Made by a program: the position numbers and the translations under genes
Part shown: positions 1 to 11,000 of the stretch, in pieces
Layout: every line of letters begins with the position of its first letter
Position numbering within the stretch: the first letter of the stretch is position 1
Source of the DNA: Procambarus clarkii
Lineage: Eukaryota > Arthropoda > Malacostraca > Decapoda > Cambaridae
Direction: 5' to 3'
Length of the DNA stretch: 64,000 nt
Assembly (NCBI RefSeq): GCF_040958095.1
Contig: NC_091228.1
Coordinates: 9,188,340 to 9,252,339 of the forward strand
The notes under the pieces: model-generated
Databases searched by the model: none
What the model was told of the DNA's origin: nothing
The model's input: the letters and a program-made list of their open reading frames with translations, nothing else

Positions 1-922
1 AGGCACAGGTTGTTTAGTATCAATTTGAGCAATAGTAAATATTTCCTTAGTGTTCTGTTGATGAAAACCTCTTTTGAACTTTGAAATACGATTAGATAAG
101 GCAAGCCGTACTGTATCTCCCACAGACAGATGATTACTGATGCGTGGCTTAGTCTGCTGCTCTCCTTTATACATGAGCTTAAACTGCCTAGTCACGTCTT
201 GAGGCGAAGATAAAGCATGTACATCAATAGGTATTTTCCCCTTTAATCCTCTATGTGGTGTTCTATTATACTTTTAACCATATCAGGTAAAACATTTATA
301 TAGATTAAGGTGTTATAAGCCGTTAAATATTTATATATCTTAGTTTTCAATGTTCTTATAAATCTCTCTGCAATGCTGGCTTTAGTTTCCGGAAAAAATA
401 CACTGTACAGTTCTGTCTAACAGTTTTTTACAGTTTACAGTTTTTACTGTCTAACAATCGTTTCATATATTTATTATAGAATTCACCGCCCTTATCAGTG
501 TTAAGCTTCCTTACACCTTTTGATGAAGGTAAATCCAGAATAGCTTTCATGGCTTCACTTACACTCTGACCTTATTTAGTGGATAGTGGAACTACATGTG
601 CAAACCTTGAAAATATATCAACACAAACTAATAAATATTTAATATCATTGTTATGCTTAGCTAACAATGTCATATCAGCCAAGTCACTGGTAAAGAAAGC
701 TTTAGGTCTAGGTGCTAAGATACGTCTTCGTTTAAATTTACGTTTTGTTAATAGATGTAAGGTATATGCATTAGACGTTTTTAAATAGTCTTTCACATCT
801 TTTATAGTTAATTCAGGGATTGTTTTCTTTGCAGCCTTATACAATTTTAAAACACCACCAAACCTACCTATGGACTTGGGGTCATTGTATATCTTATTAA
901 GAGTTTGTGTAATGTTCACCAT
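1..922 (-). pseudogene. Polinton/Maverick rve-type integrase, broken, 3' end beyond window
   Basis: DDE-type integrase that would insert a Polinton element into chromosomes. Seen on the minus strand: an ATG at 920-922 and a 116-residue open segment with the conserved start of the catalytic core (SDLADM with the first Asp at 683-685, then VDIFSRFA). An in-frame TAA follows at 572-574 and the same frame continues with the second Asp in TDKGGEF (494-496). The third acidic residue (ERFIRTL, Glu at 367-369) lies in a different frame, so there is a frameshift near 420, and another near 265. The last ~270 bases encode an SH3-like C-terminal region (VGDTVRLAL, then FKRGFHQQNTKEIFTI) running off the window. 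All three catalytic acidic positions remain but the gene cannot give one protein. Its ATG overlaps the ATPase stop by 7 bases, as in compact viral gene blocks. The family call is firm; the frameshift positions are approximate. Confidence 0.85.
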
Positions 923-1572
923 TGATACACTAATTCATATGGGGGCTCATTTACAATATTTCCCCTAAATATTATGGATTCAGGTGTTTTAACGCCCAAG
1001 TCAACAAGTAAATACCCATACTGTCGAGAAATCACTTTCTTATATATATCTAAACATTTCTTAGCATCTTGTTTTCCGAATATTTGTCTGCCTAATGTTT
1101 CTATCTGGGACATGTCTCTTGATTTAAGCAGAATAAAATGAGATGCATTTAAACTTATAGATCTAGAAAATTTCCCACTGAAAAATATATTTTGGGTTAT
1201 AAAAATAACAGAGATGTTCTCATGCCGTCCCTTAGTAAATATATCACTTACTATTTTAGAGTTTGTAGATTCAACATACAAGTCATCATAAACAACTAAT
1301 ATATGAGATGTGTCCTCTGGATCACGATCGTCTAAAGGGTTTAGAATTTCAGAGTAAAAAGATATCTTATGTTTAATGAGTGGATTAGTTCTCAACTCTT
1401 TATACCCGCTTCCACAGATAATTATTTTTGCAAAGTTCTGCTGATATTTCTCTATCATTTTAGCACATAAATAGCTCTTCCCACCATTTGAAATTCCAGC
1501 AATAATAATTCTTGACGGTTCACTAAATATATTCAACTGGGTTTCAGTAATAACTTTTTTCTGCCCTTCCAT
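916..1572 (-). CDS. Polinton A32-like DNA-packaging ATPase (FtsK/HerA type), intact
   Basis: P-loop ATPase of the A32/FtsK-HerA family that in Polinton-like viruses powers genome packaging into capsids. About 218 residues from the ATG at 1570-1572; an in-frame TTG lies five codons upstream, but ATG is preferred. Visible motifs: Walker A GISNGGKS near residue 27, Walker B ILVVYDDLY about 70 residues later, and a sensor-like VIFITQN after KGRHENIS. Length and motif spacing fit Polinton ATPases (200-250 residues). No stop or frameshift was found, unlike both flanking genes. It is followed at once by the integrase (7-base overlap) and separated from the polymerase by an AT-rich repeat spacer. An intact frame here suggests recent activity or recent insertion, but survival by chance is possible. 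Confidence 0.88.
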   Translation of the reverse strand: MEGQKKVITETQLNIFSEPSRIIIAGISNGGKSYLCAKMIEKYQQNFAKIIICGSGYKELRTNPLIKHKISFYSEILNPLDDRDPEDTSHILVVYDDLYVESTNSKIVSDIFTKGRHENISVIFITQNIFFSGKFSRSISLNASHFILLKSRDMSQIETLGRQIFGKQDAKKCLDIYKKVISRQYGYLLVDLGVKTPESIIFRGNIVNEPPYELVYQW

Positions 1573-1587
1573 GTTGCTAGGATTCAA

Positions 1588-2160
1588 TAGACTAACTACA
1601 AATATATAATGAAAGGAGTATTTAAACGAAATCTACATTCTAGTTTTTATTTTAAACATATCCAATAAAATTATAGTCATAACATATCCAATACAGTAAT
1701 AAAATCATAGAATATACAATATCAAAATATCATAGCAAATAAAATCATAGCCATAACATATCCAATACAGTAATAAAATCATAGAATATACAATATCAAA
1801 ATATCATAGCAAATAAAATCATAGTCATAACATATCCAATACAGTAATAAAATCATAGAATATACAATATCAAAAATATCATAGACATTTAAATCATAGT
1901 CATTTTCATATCAAATACAGTAACAAATCATAGCCAATACAGTAACAAAATAAATTATAGTCATAACATAGCCATTTGATCATATCCAATACAGTAAGAA
2001 AATCATAGCCAATACAATATTATAGACATTTGAATATAGTCATTTCATATCAATTACAGTAACAAATCATAGCCAGTACAGTACCAAAATTTGTTAATTT
2101 GACTATTGACTATAATATTGACTATTGACTATAATACATAGACAATACAGTAACATAGAC
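1588..2160. repeat. AT-rich spacer with 74-bp tandem repeats between Polinton ATPase and polymerase
   Basis: No gene is visible. From about 1670 to 1890 the sequence repeats with a 74-base period: AACATATCCA begins at 1681, 1755 and 1829. The units are almost identical and contain ATCATAG, CAATACAG and ATATC motifs. From about 1890 to 2160 the same words (CAATACAGTAA, ATCATAG) continue in degenerate form. Both neighbouring genes are on the minus strand, so the spacer follows the polymerase 3' end and precedes the ATPase. It could hold the ATPase promoter, but no specific signal is identifiable. Confidence 0.75.
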
Positions 2161-5100
2161 TTAGTTGTTGTTGGGGAATAATTGCTGAGCGACTCTATCC
2201 CGCTTTTCCCAAAGATTAAAAATGGGGAACAATTGACGTCTTGGTTGGGGATTATCTACAATTACTGGATCCTCTACCTGCATCTCTTCCTCTACCTGCA
2301 TCTCTTCCTCTACCTGCACCTCTTCCTCTACCTGCACCCCTTCCTGTACCTGTACCTCTTCCTGTACCTCACGCTCTGGAATGTCTGGGTGACCGTAAGC
2401 TAATGACTCTGTGGGACTAATGAGGTACCTCTTGTCATCAAAAGCTGACAGACCGCGCTTAGTTGTTTTACACGTGCATATCTGTCCATTAACATTACGA
2501 ATGGATCGGGATACAAAATTAAAAGTTGTATTTGTCTCTAATGTGTTCTGAAAAGATGCATGTGTTATTTTCTTTTGTTGGTGATAAGGAATCCCTTTAC
2601 ATTTACATAAATGTTCTTTATCAAGGGTTAGGAGAGAGTAAGTTTTAGGCTTGAGTGCAATTAATTCAGTTATAATTTTCTGCTTTACTTCTGACTTGAG
2701 GAGTCCTAGTTCACCTTTGCGAGTAGCTGAATACATGGGATGATCTTTGTCGAAATTACTGAAATCCATATAATCTACTAGAGGAGCTTTTGTCATTTCT
2801 TGGAAAGCATCTTTACAGGTCAGAGTAAATATGAATGAGTCTGTATCCGTATAAATTAGTCTAGCTCTCTCCCCATAATGGGCTTTAACTACATTATACC
2901 AGAACTCGTATAAACGCCTCTTGGCTATCTGCAAGATCTGATATCCCATGTAAGAAGGAGTGGTAACTTTAAGGATGTCTTTCATTACTGTACAGAGAAC
3001 CCTATCTGGACCTAAAGAGACAGCTCGTTTATACAAAGGGTTTCTTGCATGAGTTAAGAATGAATGTTTTGTCGTTACTAGATGGTGAGTATTAGCATAT
3101 CGAGATATATTTGTCATTGATTTCCCCTACAGACTATTACTTATGAGTTTAAAGACTTTTTCTTTAACTTTACAGGTGGTATTGGCTCGTTCTCGAATGT
3201 TGGTTGAAATAAAATCTTTTAAATAGGGAGCCTGTTTAAATTCATAGATTGTTTTTACTCGTTCAACTTCTAGTCCAAGTTTTAATAGCAATTGCAGGAA
3301 ATCAAGGCTTACTAAGTAGTTGTTTTGGGGCAAGTGGGATGCAATTAACTTAGTATTTTTAGGTGGGAGTTTACGTTTTTCATCGTTAAGGGTTTTCTTA
3401 CTGTACTCTGACAAAAACTCCTCAGTTATATTAGTATGAGACAGTACAAGGGGCAGATCATCAGTATACCTAGCTACCTCGGGAGATACATGTTTTGTAT
3501 CGCATAAAATCCAATAACCTTTGTCTTGATCACAGGGGATATGTTGTAACCCTTGCCCTAATAAGGTATCCCGCTCAATGTCAGTTAATTGTCTAATCCC
3601 TCCCTGGGGAAGTACCTCAGCCATGCACGCTGCATATAGGCTGTTGAAGTCGAGGTACAAAATGTGAGTATCGTCATCAGAGCTAGGGTTAGATGTAGTG
3701 TGCTCGTTAACATCCTGAGTAAATTGTCTTATGGAAGATGTGAACCCCCCTCTAAGATTCCTTCTCAACAAATCATATACATTCTGATCATACACATAGT
3801 CAAGTACAACTTTTGATTTAAATAAGAACGCGTCCCAAGCGTAATTAGGAAGTGATACATAGAAAACAATATCTAGTTCATAAATTTCTTTCAGTGATGT
3901 TCGCCAAAGTGTAAATATATCAACTAGCATTCCTACATCAACTTTTAAATATAACATGAGGTAATCCTTGATGTTTGTACAGTTCCCTAAATTAAATACT
4001 TTAAGAGCATTGTTATAATCTTCTTCAGACAGTGGAGCGTCATGTAAAACATTGTAAAACGTATCTCGCGACGGGAGCTGAGGTTCGTCTAACACGTCCA
4101 TGGAAGAAATATAATCATAACATAGGCTTTGTTTACCTTTAATTAACAGAGCTTTAGCTTCATCAGATACGCCATTTAGTACGTGTTCAGTATACTTGGT
4201 GGGTTTCTTACTGGTAACGTGCTCTTTTGCTAAGGTTCTTAATGACCCATTAAGGAGAGCTAGGCTATCTAGGAATTTAAGTTCACCTATGATGACTTGC
4301 ATAAATTTCAATCCTTCCTTGGTTAGAATTTCTACATCGCGGTGAGGATTTTTGGGCAGTTCTTTAAGTATAATTCCAAGATCATAGGCAGCATTATGGG
4401 AAAATGTGGTCAAGTATCTACGAGCATTTTTACATTGTAAATTGCAACGAGCACAACAAGCACCTAAGTAATTATTTTCCTGAATAGCATGATTATGATG
4501 TCTATGTTTATCTTTCTTATTCTTGAAAGTTTGATGACACAATTGACACGCATTTTGTCTTTGAAACATTCTTTCCTGTTCTCTAGACAAGTTCTTAGGG
4601 AAATTGGGGAGCTGAGCATGAATAGCTTTCCATGAGGCTTCTAGCTTTGTAATAAAATGATTAACCGCGTCTGGACCTACGTATGAATACGTTTCTACGA
4701 CATTGAATTCCCTGTCTAAAATCATGTAGGCATAAGCAATTGCTTTATGCTTACATTCCACCATGCCTCTAGGATTTTGACGGTCTAAACGACTTTCAAA
4801 ATCGTAAAAGCGGTGTGAGTGGGGCTATAGGTCCTACAGTAATTTTTAAAAATTATTTTATCATTAGGATTATAGAACGAAAATACTTGGGATACAGTGC
4901 ACGACTCTTCGTGAGCCTGAATTTCATCTAAGGGAGCATGCAAAAGGCAAATTTTGCAGAATTTATGAGTGTCAGGAATTCTACCGTGGTTATGGTTAAT
5001 ACTCTTTACAAATTTATCAAAATCCTTGATCAGACAGAGATGCTTGCCTTCTAATAACAACAAAGGGACTTTATCGGCATACTTTTCCTGGCTTTTCCTA

Positions 5101-6068
5101 GCTAAACTAAGATAGTATCTGTTACTTTCATGAGTTACTGTATAAATATAAATAGAAATTTTGTTAAGCTTCACTATTTTCTTAAGATTATCAAATGATA
5201 CGGGAAATCTGATTTCATCTGCCCATACTACGAATCTTCTACACCATCGAAGGTTTTTGTAATGACGTCTAACGTTATCCATGGTCCTGCCCAATGCTAA
5301 GTTTTTATACGCCGCAATGCACTGTAACAAACACTCATCTCCTTCACTTTCAGGATTAAATACTGATTCTTTACCCCCTTAATTTTGCAGGATATGGTAT
5401 ATATGATCCAAGGCGCATAGGGTGGCGAATATATGAAAAATTAATGGCAAAGCCAGACATGGAATGAATTCCTACACTTGAGGATTGGACATTTTTGAGG
5501 CATTCGTCAATTTTAGCAGACATTTCGTCAACCCATGAATTTACGAGAACTTCAACCTCTTCCTGTGTAACAGTCTGAGTTTCGCCTCTAATTGAAAATA
5601 CTTCGTCTAATATTTCATATTGATCGTCTGCATGATTAAGTTTTTGCAAAATTAGGCTTACGTCTGGGTAAATGTGAAATGAGGGAGGGAATTCTTCCTG
5701 TATTTGTCTGAACTGATTGTCTATATATTCTATAAAAAATTCCCTATACCTATTTATATATATGCTGGGGTCAGCGTCTAAATGACCGGGAATGGAGAAA
5801 GAATGTCTCGAGAATGATCCTTCGAAATGGTGTATGACTTCTAACACTCGTGGAAAAACGTTATCTAAGTTAAGTACCTCTGGGGAATCCGGAGCGTTGA
5901 CTTCTTCATCTGATATGTCATGAACAGGGGGTTGATTGTCTTCTTCTTCATCTGAGGACGCCTGCAGGTTGCCGTCTGGCGCATCTTCTTCTAGCTCCTG
6001 GGAAAGCTGGTGCTGACTGCGTACAGGCGTGCTCCACTCAGAGGGTTGGGTTGAATCCAGGGGCGATT
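2161..6068 (-). pseudogene. Polinton family B DNA polymerase (protein-primed type), main exon, broken
   Basis: DNA polymerase of the organellar/viral PolB type (DNA_pol_B_2) that replicates Polinton DNA. In order on the minus strand: an acidic segment after a splice acceptor at 6069; an N-terminal domain; a Cys/His cluster near 4920; Exo I YDFE (4795-4806); an endonuclease-VII-like zinc motif (CQLC, HHNH, CARCN); Exo II NAAYD; motif A YLDFNSLY; motif B region; motif C YTDTDS; KTYSLL; and a Gln/Glu/Val acidic tail. Breaks: a one-base frameshift in or near the five-base run at 5374-5378 (stop at 5371), a second frameshift between about 4860 and 4806, and an in-frame TAG at 3127-3129. The stretch between the breaks is otherwise open, so decay looks recent; assembly errors in homopolymer runs could explain some of it. 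The polymerase assignment is firm. Confidence 0.88.
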
Positions 6069-6274
6069 CTGTAATATAATATTGACAATGAATAAACGTT
6101 AAGAGGAAAGCAAATTTGAAAACATTAAGAGGATTTGAAAACCTTAATAGGAAAACAATGTTTGTAACTTTAAGAGGAAAATATCGTCTAAATAAGAGGA
6201 TTTATTAAGAGGAAAAACAAAAAGTCTAAATAAGAGGAAAAACTGAAGTACAGATAAATAATAATATTACTTAC

Positions 6275-6872
6275 GAGCTGGGATGTTGATTCCACCAAGT
6301 ATGAGATTCTCTTGATCACGAATAGGAACTCCTGTAATGGAAATATTTTTCTGTATGAGTACATATTACTTGTTTATACACTTGTTAAAATATACAATTA
6401 TTAACTTTTAAATTACGAAAATTATTGTGAAAACGTACGGTTATTTATGATGCGACGGCGTTTGGGTGGAGGTTCAATGACGTTTCTGGCTTCGGTGGGA
6501 GGTTCCTGGTTAACGGACCAACGACAGTACGGGCAGGAAGTAGACCCATGAACTGAAATAAGAATAATATATATAAATTGACTGTCTGTATGTATGTATG
6601 TATGTGTGTTTCAGATATATATTTTCTTTGAAAGTTTATTGAATGTGCGAGAAAAAGCGGTACTTACGATTTGCACAATAGAGTTGTCCACAGCTGGTAC
6701 AAGTTACGTCAAAATGTCCAGGCGGTGTAGATCCGTTGCATGCTATACAGTACAGTCTGCATTCTTGAAGAGCGTTGATGTACATTTCACCTAGGCATGT
6801 TAAACATCGTGTTTGACACACATGCCTGATTTCGTTGTTGAGAGGAGACAGGCACAGGGGACACACTGACAT
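6275..6872 (-). CDS. Three small spliced exons encoding a Cys-rich and basic N-terminal region joined to the polymerase
   Basis: Three exons are inferred on the minus strand. Exon 1: ATG at 6870-6872 to 6668, followed by GTAAGT. Exon 2: 6552-6439, preceded by a pyrimidine-rich TTATTTCAG and followed by GTACGT. Exon 3: 6331-6275, preceded by CATTACAG and followed by GTAAGT. The next acceptor (ATATTACAG) opens the polymerase exon at 6068. All three introns are phase 1 and every junction keeps the frame open into the polymerase frame. Exon 1 has about ten Cys, several in CxxC pairs (CPLC, CLTC, CTSC). Exon 2 adds CPYC and then a basic PPPKRRR motif like a nuclear localisation signal. Exon 3 is a 19-codon linker. 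The function of the Cys-rich domain is unknown; metal binding is likely. A separate small zinc-finger gene (stop at 6636 if unspliced) is the alternative. Spliced polymerase transcripts in an animal Polinton are plausible but unproven here. Confidence 0.6.
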
Positions 6873-6998
6873 GATGATATGACTAGGCTGGGGGAACCTT
6901 GTGAACAGGATGAAGATTGAATGTTGACTGAAAGTGTAGGCCTCTAAGACTTTGACCTTAGGCGATCTGAGGGGGCCCCTGAATGAGCGTAATAACAA

Positions 6999-7640
6999 TA
7001 GTGTGCCCCTGAGTGAGCGTTTGGCTGTTTTATTAATAGCGAGAATGATTGGTGAATACTGGGAATAAACTCTTTTATTATAAATTGTGTAAACTAAGAA
7101 TTAGATGACTAAATAAATTATAAATAAATAAATATGTTTTATTAATGCTTAATGTATATATATAAATTATTACGGTGGCGAACGCTGACAATGACTGGTA
7201 GATGTCAGGGCAGGTAATCAGGTGATGATTGCCTCGGGCAGATAGCCCGGGGGGGGGGGGGGAAGGTAGCTGGTGCCAGCTTAGATAGTCTCAGAGGCAG
7301 TTTCAGTAATAAAGGTTACATTGAGATGCTTGACTGGTTAATGAAAAAAGGAATAAAACATTACGATGTCAGAAAAATAGGAAGAGAGAATAATATGAAG
7401 AGGAGAGAGAGTGGAGGGACGGTCCAGATATTATGGAGAAGATAAGATAAGATAAGAGGTGACCTGCGTGCGGCGTCTGGCTGGCCGGCGTAAGGTAAAT
7501 ACAGGTGACGCGAGAGATTGTGAGGTAAGGGGGGGAGGGAGGGGGGGGGGGAGGTATATGAGCGGGAGATGCAGGGGGAGGGAAAGGTGAGGGAGGGGGG
7601 ATGGCAGGGAAATGAATCAGATATATAGCAATATACTAGT
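6999..7640. other. No gene seen; AT-rich then purine-rich DNA with G runs
   Basis: This follows the 5' end of the Polinton polymerase gene. It starts AT-rich and then carries a 14-base G run near 7249-7262, GATAA repeats near 7440, and GA/GGGA-rich sequence from about 7500 to 7600. No terminal inverted repeat of the Polinton could be recognised, so the element boundary is unknown. Confidence 0.6.
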
Positions 7641-8060
7641 TTCTAAGTAAGAAACAAATAAGAACTTTTAACAAAACTCATATGACATTATTTCATGATA
7701 AGAACTTTAACAAACTCGTATGACATTATTTTCATTATAAGAACTTTAACAACTTCTAAAATCTGTGACTGACAAAATTTACCTGAAAACCCTGGCTCAT
7801 AAACACGAATTTGAATTTTCCCATAAGAACTTTAACAAACTTCTAAGTCTCGGAAATTATTTTCATCATAAGAACTTTAACAACTTCTAAAATCTGTGAC
7901 TGACAAATTTACCTGAAAACCCTGGCTCACACGCTGGATATTGGACCTCAAAACCATGGCTTACACAGACGATATTGGAACCTGAAAACCATGGCTCACA
8001 CAGACGATATTCTAAATTTACCTGAAAACCCTGGCTCACAGACACGATATTTCCCCCCCC
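7640..8060. repeat. Degenerate tandem repeats (about 130 bp and about 40 bp)
   Basis: The block ATAAGAACTTTAACAA plus CTTCTAAAATCTGTGACTG recurs at about 7737 and 7868 with a period near 131 bases. From about 7780 a second word, ACCTGAAAACCCTGGCTCA, recurs with period near 40, interspersed with CAGACGATATT. It ends at a C12-A11 tract at 8051-8074 that leads into the first minisatellite array. No gene. Confidence 0.7.
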
Positions 8061-8094
8061 CCCAAAAAAAAAAATCGTCTGTGGGGTGTCATCC

Positions 8095-11000
8095 CTACTA
8101 CTCACCAGTACCCTCAATACCACCACCAGTACCCTCAGTACCACCACCAGTACCCTCAGTACCACCACCAGTCTCCCAGTACCACCACCAGTCTCCCAGT
8201 ACCACCACCAGTCTCCCAGTACCACCACCAGTACCCTCAGTACCACCACCAGTACCCTCAGTACCACCACCAGTACCCTCAGTACCAGCACCAGTACCCT
8301 GAGTACCACTACCACCAGAACCTTGAGTACCACCACCACCAGTACCCTCAGTACCACCACCACCAGAACCCTCAGTACCACAACCACCAGAACCCCGAGT
8401 ACCGTCACCACCAGAACCCCGAGTACCGTCACCGTCAGAACCCCGAGTATCGCCAGAACCCCGAATACCGCCAGAACCCCGAGTACCGCCAGAACCCCGA
8501 GTACCGCCAGAACCCCGAGTACCGCCACCGCCAGAACCCCGAATATCTCCAGAACCCTAAGTACCGCCAGAACCCCGAGTACCGCCACCGCCAGAACCCC
8601 GAGTGCCGCCACCGTCAGAACACCGAGTACCGCCATAGCCCCGAGTACCGCCAGAACCCCGAGTACCACCAGAACCCCGAGAACCGCCACCGCCAGAACC
8701 CCGAGTATCGCCAGAACCCTAAGTACTGCCAGAACCCCGAGTACCGCCACCGCCAGAACCCCGAGTGCCGCCACCCTCAGAACCCCGAGTACCGCCAGAG
8801 CCCAGAGTACCGCCAGAACCCTGAGTACCGCCACCGCCAGTACCCCGAGTATCGCCAGAACCCTGAGTACTGCCAGAACCCCGAGTACCGCCAGAGCCCC
8901 GAGTACCGCCAGAACCCCGAGTACCGCCAGAGCCCTGAGTATCGCCAGAACCCCGAGTACCGCCAGAACCCCGAGTACCGCCAGAACCCCGAGTACCGCC
9001 AGAACCCCGAGTACCGCCACCGCCAGAACCCCGTGTACCGCCACCGCCAGAACCCCGAGTATCGCCAGAACCCTAAGTACCGCCAGAACCCCGAATACCG
9101 CCAGAACCCCGAGTATCGCCAGAACCCCGAGGAACCGCCAGAACCCCGAGTATCGCCAGAACCCCGAGTACCACCAGAACCCCGAGTACCACCAGAACCC
9201 CGAGTACCGCCAGAACCCCGAGTACCGCAAGAACCCCGAGTATCGCCAGAACCCCGAATACCGCCAGAACCACGAGTACCGCCAGAACCCCGAGTACCGC
9301 CAGAACCCCGAGTATCGCCAGAACCCCGAGTACCGCCAGAACCCCGAGTATCGCCAGAACCCCGTACCATCAGTACCACCACCAGTACCCACAGTACCAG
9401 CACCAGTACCCTGAGTACCACCACCACCAGAACCTTGAGTACCACCACCACCAGTACCCTCAGTACCACCACCAGTACCCTCAGTACCAGCACAAGTACC
9501 CTGAGTACCACAACCACCAGAACCTTGAGTACCACCACCACCAGTACCCTCAGTACCACCACCACCAGAACCCTCAGTACCACAACCACCAGAACCCCGA
9601 GTACCACCACAGCCAGTACCCCGAGTACCGCCACCGCCAGAACCCCGAGTGCCGCCACCGCCAGAACCCCGAGTGCCGCCACCGCCAGAACCCCGAGTAT
9701 CGCCAGAAACCCGAGTATCGCCAGAACCCCGAGTACCGCCAGAACCCCGAATACCGCCAGAACCCCGAGTACCGCCAGAACTCCGAGTACCGCCAGAACT
9801 CCGAGTACCGCCACCGCCAGAACCCCGAGTGCCGCCACCGTCAGAACCCCGAGTACCGCCAGAGCCCCGAGTACCGCCAGAACCCCGAGTACCGCCACCG
9901 CCAGAACCCCGAATATCGCCAGAACCCTGAGTACCGCCAGAACCCCGAGAACCGCCAGAGCCCCGAGTACCGCCAGAACCCCGAGTACCGCCAGAGCCCT
10001 GAGTATCGCCAGAACCCTGAGTACCGCCAGAACCCCGAGTACCGCCAGAACCCCGAGTACCGCCAGAACCCCGAGTATCGCCAGAACCCCGAGTACCGCC
10101 AGAACCCCGAGTACCGCCAGAACCCCGAGTACCACCACCGCTAGAACCCCGAGTACCGCCACCGCTAGAACCCCGAGTATCGCCAGAACCCTGAGTACCG
10201 CCAGAACCCCGAATACCGCCAGAACCCCGAGTACCGCCAGAACCCCGAGTATCGCCAGAACCCCGAGTACCGCCAGAACCCCGAGTACTGCCAGAACCCT
10301 GAGTACCGCCAGAACCCCGAGTACCGCCAGAACCCCGAGTATCGCCAGAACCCTGAGTACCGCCAGAACCCCGAGTACCGCCAGAACCCCAAGTACCGCC
10401 AGAACCCCGAGTACCGCCAGAACGCCGAGTACCGCCAGAACCCCGAGTATCACCAGAACCTCGAGTACCGCCAGAACCCCGAGTATCGCCAGAACCCCGA
10501 GTACCGCCAGAACCCCGAGTATCGCCAGAACCCTAAGTACCGCCAGAACCCCGAGTATCGCCAGAACCCTGAGTACCGCCAGAACCCCGAGTATCGCCAG
10601 AACCCCGAGTACCGCCACCGCCAGAATCCCGAGTATCGCCAGAACCCTGAGTACCGCCAGAACCTCGAGTACCGCCACCGCCAGAACCCCGAGTACCGCC
10701 AGAACCCCGAGTACCGCCAGAACCCCGAGTACCGCCAGAACCCCGAGTACCGCCAGAACCCCGAGTACCGCCAGAACCCCGAGTACCGCCGGAACCCCGA
10801 GTACCGCCAGAACCCCGAGTATCGCCAGAACCCCGAGTACCGCCACAACCCCGAGTATCGCTAGAACCCTGAGTACCGCCAAAACCTCGAGTACCGCCAC
10901 CGCCAGAACCCCGAGTACCGCCAGAACCCCGATTACCGCCAGAACCCCGAGTACCGCCAGAACCCCGAGTACCGCCAGAACCCCGAGTATCGCCAGAACC

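Noticed and set aside
6999..7640. Polinton terminal inverted repeat
   Set aside because: No matching inverted sequence exists in the window; the other end would lie beyond base 1.
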